From: CAYRAV01 sp964422365
GTDB lineage: Bacteria; Bacillota; Clostridia; Lachnospirales; Lachnospiraceae
Direction: 5' to 3'
Assembly (NCBI GenBank): GCA_964422365.1
Contig: CAYRAV010000003.1
Span: 34,160 to 98,159, forward strand
Length of the DNA: 64,000 nt
Each line of letters starts with the position of its first letter. Positions within the stretch are counted from its first letter, which is position 1. This document shows positions 60,567 through 64,000 of the stretch, in pieces. The translations under genes were made by a program, and so were the position numbers. The notes under the pieces are model-generated. The model was given only the letters and a program-made list of their open reading frames with translations. It had not been told where the DNA came from and made no database searches.

Positions 60567-60675
60567 GTGAACTACCCATTGTCTAAAGCCAATGGGTTTC
60601 CTGCTTCATAGACCTCGTAACCTACTATCTCCACAGGCGTTAATTCGGGCAGTTCCTGCCCTATATATGCTTCTT

Positions 60676-61214
60676 TTATGCTGTCTGCTGCAATCCTTCC
60701 GCTAAAATATTCTTTGCCACATTGACATCCCTGTCATGTTTCGCTCCACATACAGGGCATGTCCATTCCCTCACTGACAAATCTTTTGTATCTGTATTCC
60801 GATATCCACAGACAAAACACAGCTGACTGCTGGCATAAAATGTATCTATTTTGACATATTCCCTGCCATTCCATTTTGATTTATATTCCAGCTGCCTTGT
60901 CAGCTCATACCATGACACATCACTTATGGACTTTGCCAGATGATGATTTTTAACCATGTTTTTTATCTGCAAATTTTCTGAAACTATCACTTGGTTTTCG
61001 CTCACAATTTCGTGTGAAATCTTATGCAGATAATCTTTTCTGGTATTTGTTATCTTCTCATGGCATAATGCTGTCTCTTTTTCTCCTGCTCATAAGCCTC
61101 TTTTCGATATGCAAGTGTCTGATTATATACAAAGCGGCAGCATCCAAATGTTTTTGCAATCTGAATTTTCTGCCCGTTATTCGGATAAATCCTATACTTA
61201 TATGCCTTTAACAT
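60676..61214 (-). pseudogene. tnpB: tnpB with large internal deletion
   Basis: The start MLKAYKYRIYPNNGQKIQIA and FGCCRFVYNQTLAYRKEAYE is TnpB N-terminal. After about 50 residues the frame breaks and resumes as RKDYLHKISHEIVSENQVIV, then KSISDVSWYELTRQLEYKSK, the four-Cys zinc finger (CFVCGYRN ... CPVCGAKHDRDVN) and the end. About 200 residues with the first RuvC aspartate are gone, so RNA-guided cutting is lost. Confidence 0.85.
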
Positions 61215-61220
61215 CTGCTG

Positions 61221-61640
61221 TCACCACCTTTTTATCTGACCTTGATTTTCTATGTATTTATGAAGCATTTCTTCTGAAACATTCCCCACACTGCATGCAA
61301 AATACCCATCTGTCCAGAAAGTGTGCTCCTTCAAAAAATGCTTTTTGAGATGGTTTAGATATTTCTCCCAAATATGATATGCCGTATAGCTTTTCATTAG
61401 ATTTACGATTTTACTAATGGACATCGCCGGCTCTGTTTCTATCATGTAATGGATATGGTCTTTGTCTGTCTACATATATCTGATAATGACTTTGTGTTTT
61501 TGGCATATCTCATAAGAAAACTGCTTTATATCGTCTGATATTTGTTTTGATATCAGCAGCTTCTTTCTGTATTTGCATACAAAAATAATATGGTACTGTA
61601 ATAAATACTTGTGTCTGTTTTTCGATTTCCATGTTCCCAT
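61221..61640 (-). pseudogene. tnpA: tnpA (Y1/HUH transposase) with amber stop
   Basis: KYLLQYHIIFVCKYRKKLLI and CQKHKVIIRYM are followed by TAG at 61470-61472, then TDKDHIHYMIETEPAMSISK (HUH motif HIH), LMKSYTAYHIWEKY and FWTDGYFACSVG. One change (CAG to TAG) explains the break. Whole length about 139 residues, normal for IS200 TnpA. Confidence 0.85.
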
Positions 61641-61715
61641 GACATAAGTATAGCACAAACCACTACTTTGGGCTACCTTAACCCACCGTCTAAAGCCAGT
61701 GGGATTGCGGTAGCC

Positions 61716-62141
61716 CTATTTCAAAATATTACTGTACTTTTCATAATATCCTTCAATCCTGTTCTTAGTAATTCCTGTCCTATATCCTTTTTCTATCTCA
61801 TCGAAATAAAACCTGGTATCAAACGGCAGAAAATGCCCTTTTTCAGCCTGTACAATCTCAAAGGTATTCTCATCAATGCATTTGATATTCTGCATCTGCC
61901 CCATAACTTTTCGTATCTTACTAGGAATCGGTATGAGTACTCCTTCACTTTTCAATTTTGGAATCTGCATTTTCTCATAGAACTCTTGAATATCCTTTAC
62001 CGTAAACTGCTTTATTCCATAATAATGAAACATTAGAATAAGTTCCTCTATTTGCAGACTAAATGGTTCACAGCAGAAATCAACCTCATATGATTTACAA
62101 AAATAAACAACTTCTTTCATATTTAACTTTGTCCAGTCCAT
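61716..62141 (-). CDS. Hypothetical protein, 3' end formed by the IS
   Basis: A 141-residue protein (MDWTKLNMKEVVYFCKSYEV ... LLMFHYYGIKQFTVKDIQEF). Its stop codon TAG is made with the first bases of the IS200/IS605 end, so the original C-terminus is likely lost. AGAGGG lies 5 bases before the ATG at 62141. No family recognised. Confidence 0.45.
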   Translation of the reverse strand: MDWTKLNMKEVVYFCKSYEVDFCCEPFSLQIEELILMFHYYGIKQFTVKDIQEFYEKMQIPKLKSEGVLIPIPSKIRKVMGQMQNIKCIDENTFEIVQAEKGHFLPFDTRFYFDEIEKGYRTGITKNRIEGYYEKYSNILK

Positions 62142-62418
62142 ATATTCCCTCTTAAATCTATCGCTTTTCCACAACACTTCATTAGAACGTCACTGCCTAC
62201 GATGAAAATTCTGTATTTTTACCTGAAATCCAGATTTACAGCCATCTCTCTTGCTGTTTGTATCTTTTGCTTTCATCTTGGCCAATACCAATTTATTAAA
62301 TTGGTTAGTACCATTATCTTACCACAAATGCACACACAATTCCATTAAATTTCACTTAACTTGCCTTGCCTTATTTTTCACAATCATTATCTGCCTTACC
62401 TTCTCTCTTTGCTCCTTA

Positions 62419-62769
62419 CTAACCTTTCGGGGGTTTGCGGTAACTAACATATTCTTTGGGACATAAATATGTTTTTGATATTAGATTGATTTCATCTGCA
62501 TTAAAAGTTATCTGCATTTTTACACCCTCACATAAGCGTTCCACACCCAAGCACTTAGAAATATTCCTTGTCAGCTCATAATTATCCCTTGCTGTAATTA
62601 TTCCATGCCTGTCAGTCTTCCTTACCTCGACTTCACATTGGCTTTTCTGCTCCAACACAAGCCATTGGTATCTGTCATTTTCTTTTGTGAATACTGTCTG
62701 ATTGTGGTCTGAATGGCGGTCACTACGGATATATTTATCTGTGGTACTGTAATAGTCCACAATCTGCAC
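62419..62769 (-). CDS. Hypothetical protein
   Basis: A 116-residue open frame (DRYQWLVLEQKSQCEVEVRK, GIITARDNYELTRNISKCLG) starting with GTG and lacking a clear ribosome site. It follows the next gene by 6 bases. An overlapping out-of-frame MYCADCG string suggests decay of a neighbouring zinc-ribbon gene. Function unknown. Confidence 0.4.
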   Translation of the reverse strand: MQIVDYYSTTDKYIRSDRHSDHNQTVFTKENDRYQWLVLEQKSQCEVEVRKTDRHGIITARDNYELTRNISKCLGVERLCEGVKMQITFNADEINLISKTYLCPKEYVSYRKPPKG

Positions 62770-62775
62770 AATACA

Positions 62776-63393
62776 TCAATCCTGTGAGTAAATGGGAGTG
62801 TCGTATGTTTCTTTCTCCATGCATTCCAATTCATAAGAACTCTTGTAGTAATTCCCATATTTTCTTAAAGCAGGTTCGAAAAAGACAATCATGGTGTTCC
62901 CAATATCCGCGTAAATAGTGTTCTCCACAGCGTCCCAAGTAATGTCTTTTGAAACAGCCTCTTCTAACACAGTACACAAATCGGAAAGGAACACATTATA
63001 GGACATTGCTTCCCACTGTTGAAAATGTTTCTGATAAAAGGCATTGCTTTCTGGATCCTCGTTCAGCTCGCCATCATCTCCCATCAATATTTCCAAGGCA
63101 GAGTCAGAAAAACTTTTTTGAAATCGGGCAAAGACATCGAGAGAGCATTTTCCCTCTTGAAAATCCCACAGCAACTCTATTGCAGTCCCTAATATCTCTG
63201 GTGCAGGTTCGTCAGGAGCCATGTGCTTGTAAGAGTTCCACCAGCGAGTAAAAATCAAAGTCTGGGCTAAAAGTTCAACAGAAAAAGGCTTCTCCCGAAA
63301 ACTGGCTTTCATTGAATCCCGCAGTTCATGTATAAATACCACTTTTTCTTCCGCACTTAGGGCAGAAAAGCCAATTTCATAAACAGGTTTCAT
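62776..63393 (-). CDS. Hypothetical soluble protein, possible immunity protein
   Basis: A 205-residue all-helical acidic protein (IGFSALSAEEKVVFIHELRD, QTLIFTRWWNSYKHMAPDEP, NTIYADIGNTMIVFFEPALR). The ATG at 63393 has GGAGAT 6 bases upstream; the open frame extends 21 codons further without one. Helical acidic proteins of this size are common as immunity proteins, but no family is recognised. Confidence 0.55.
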   Translation of the reverse strand: MKPVYEIGFSALSAEEKVVFIHELRDSMKASFREKPFSVELLAQTLIFTRWWNSYKHMAPDEPAPEILGTAIELLWDFQEGKCSLDVFARFQKSFSDSALEILMGDDGELNEDPESNAFYQKHFQQWEAMSYNVFLSDLCTVLEEAVSKDITWDAVENTIYADIGNTMIVFFEPALRKYGNYYKSSYELECMEKETYDTPIYSQD

Positions 63394-63513
63394 ACTGTCA
63401 TCTCCATTCTTTTTGCTAATCATGAATGTTTTATCACATAAGCATTTAGATGTCAACTGTATGACACCTTAAAGTTATGCCTTTGCAATCAGTTCTGTTC
63501 CCGTTTCTTTACA

Positions 63514-63780
63514 TCACGCATCTTTTTCAATTACAACTATTTCAGGACGGTTATTAAAACGGATAGGGATAATACTGTTTCCCAATCCCCGGCTAACAAC
63601 CATATTGGTGTTGCCCTTTGTATATAAGCCTGCATCATATTGGGGAAATATACCTTGATTGGGAGCAAACATCCCACCGATAAATGGCAAGCGGAACTGC
63701 CCACCATGTGCGTGTCCACTTAGAACCAAATCAATATTACAGCCCACATATCTTTGTGAGTCCCTATCATTATTTTCATA
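63514..63780 (-). pseudogene. Metallophosphoesterase (YkuE-like), C-terminal part only
   Basis: CNIDLVLSGHAHGGQFRLPF, then FPQYDAGLYTKGNTNMVVSR GLGNSIIPIRFNNRPE is the conserved end of YkuE-type calcineurin-like phosphoesterases, including the GHAHGGQ metal-binding motif. The N-terminal about 200 residues with the other metal ligands are absent: upstream in the same frame only DYENNDRDSQRY remains before the next gene. Inactive fragment. Confidence 0.75.
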
Positions 63781-63788
63781 GTCCCTCC

Positions 63789-64000
63789 CTATTGAAGAAA
63801 AGTTAAAAACAAAGCCAAAATAATAATCCCTATAATCAGCAAGAGCAACAGGGAACTGACAATTGTGGATATAATGTTGAAAAGACTCCTGCTTTCGCTA
63901 TCCTTAACACAAATGATAGACAGACACAGTCCAATAATAACACAAGCAATATTGACACCACTCCAGACTGTACGCAATCCATCCGGCAATACAATTTTCA
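63789..64000 (-). CDS. Small two-span membrane protein, partial
   Basis: About 66 codons with two hydrophobic spans (VNIACVIIGLCLSIICV and IVSSLLLLLIIGIIILALFL). The open frame continues to the window edge, so the start may lie beyond base 64000. No family recognised. Confidence 0.5.
   Translation of the reverse strand, partial: KIVLPDGLRTVWSGVNIACVIIGLCLSIICVKDSESRSLFNIISTIVSSLLLLLIIGIIILALFLTFLQ

Larger units (their letters stand above)
60570..61716 (-). mobile_element. IS200/IS605-family element, degenerate
   Basis: About 1.15 kb. The ends have the subterminal hairpins typical of this family and share the loop sequence GCTTTAGA (minus strand): CCCATTG/CAATGGG at 60575-60596 and CCCACTG/CGGTGGG at 61682-61703, the latter inside an outer GGGCTACC/GGTAGCCC stem. 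It carries tnpA and tnpB in that order on the minus strand; both are broken. No target duplication, as expected for single-strand transposition. Confidence 0.85.

Noticed and set aside
62178..62418. A 30-codon minus-strand frame (start MKAKDTNSKRDG)
   Set aside because: Too short, no ribosome site and no recognisable family.

Overview
The window is low-GC chromosomal DNA from an anaerobic Firmicute, most likely a Lachnospiraceae gut bacterium. This rests on AT-rich codon use, strong GGAGG ribosome sites, sigma-A promoters with 17-bp spacing, a T-box leader on pheST, Pro/Thr/Asp-rich surface linkers, a YwmB-type protein and a SleB-type cell-wall hydrolase. Species cannot be fixed from sequence alone.

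Layout. 1-2.1 kb: the N-terminal part of a UDP-galactopyranose mutase gene, a Pro-rich CHGRHC protein and a YwmB-like protein. 2.1-13.4 kb: the most striking locus. A tyrosine recombinase and a putative DNA-binding partner sit beside two convergent, paralogous surface-protein modules. The right-hand module (minus strand) has a promoter, ribosome site, signal peptide and repeat linker, then a large Ig-like body and a lipoprotein gene. The left-hand module (plus strand) has a diverged body and its own lipoprotein gene but no promoter, ribosome site or signal peptide. Their homology starts exactly at a 21-bp inverted repeat (4243-4263 and 12621-12641, 20 of 21 identical, same reading frame, dyad-symmetric core). 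Inversion of the 8.4 kb between them would put the silent body and its lipoprotein behind the fixed expression head. I read this as an ON/OFF or antigenic-switch locus.

13.7-17.6 kb: thrC, a cell-wall hydrolase, a small transposon-like element with an exact 8-bp target duplication, and an AP2-like protein. 18.1-32.8 kb: one ten-gene minus-strand operon made of an OmpR-type regulator, histidine kinase, large membrane protein, ABC ATPase, ABC permease, coiled-coil membrane protein, MoxR AAA+ ATPase, DUF58 protein and two von Willebrand factor A (VWA) membrane proteins. It looks like an envelope-sensing MoxR/VWA system. 33.2-45.1 kb: housekeeping genes (VanZ-like, pheT, pheS with T-box, aspS with an attenuator-like leader, YihY, EamA) plus an Rpn nuclease gene enclosed by the same terminal repeats as the 16.6-kb element, and a secreted Ig-like/cysteine-hydrolase protein.

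45.1-64 kb: an accessory zone of small unrelated genes that resemble orphan immunity or defence cargo (DUF4291, DUF6985-like, zinc ribbon, SF0329), a methyltransferase plus PLD-helicase pair, and many broken genes: GNAT, XRE regulator, PfkB kinase, TrmB-like regulator, ABC permease, IS200/IS605 tnpA and tnpB, an IS3 orfA piece and an Rpn piece. A mosaic family of intergenic repeats ending in a CTAGAGYGTGTTTG motif is scattered through the whole window.
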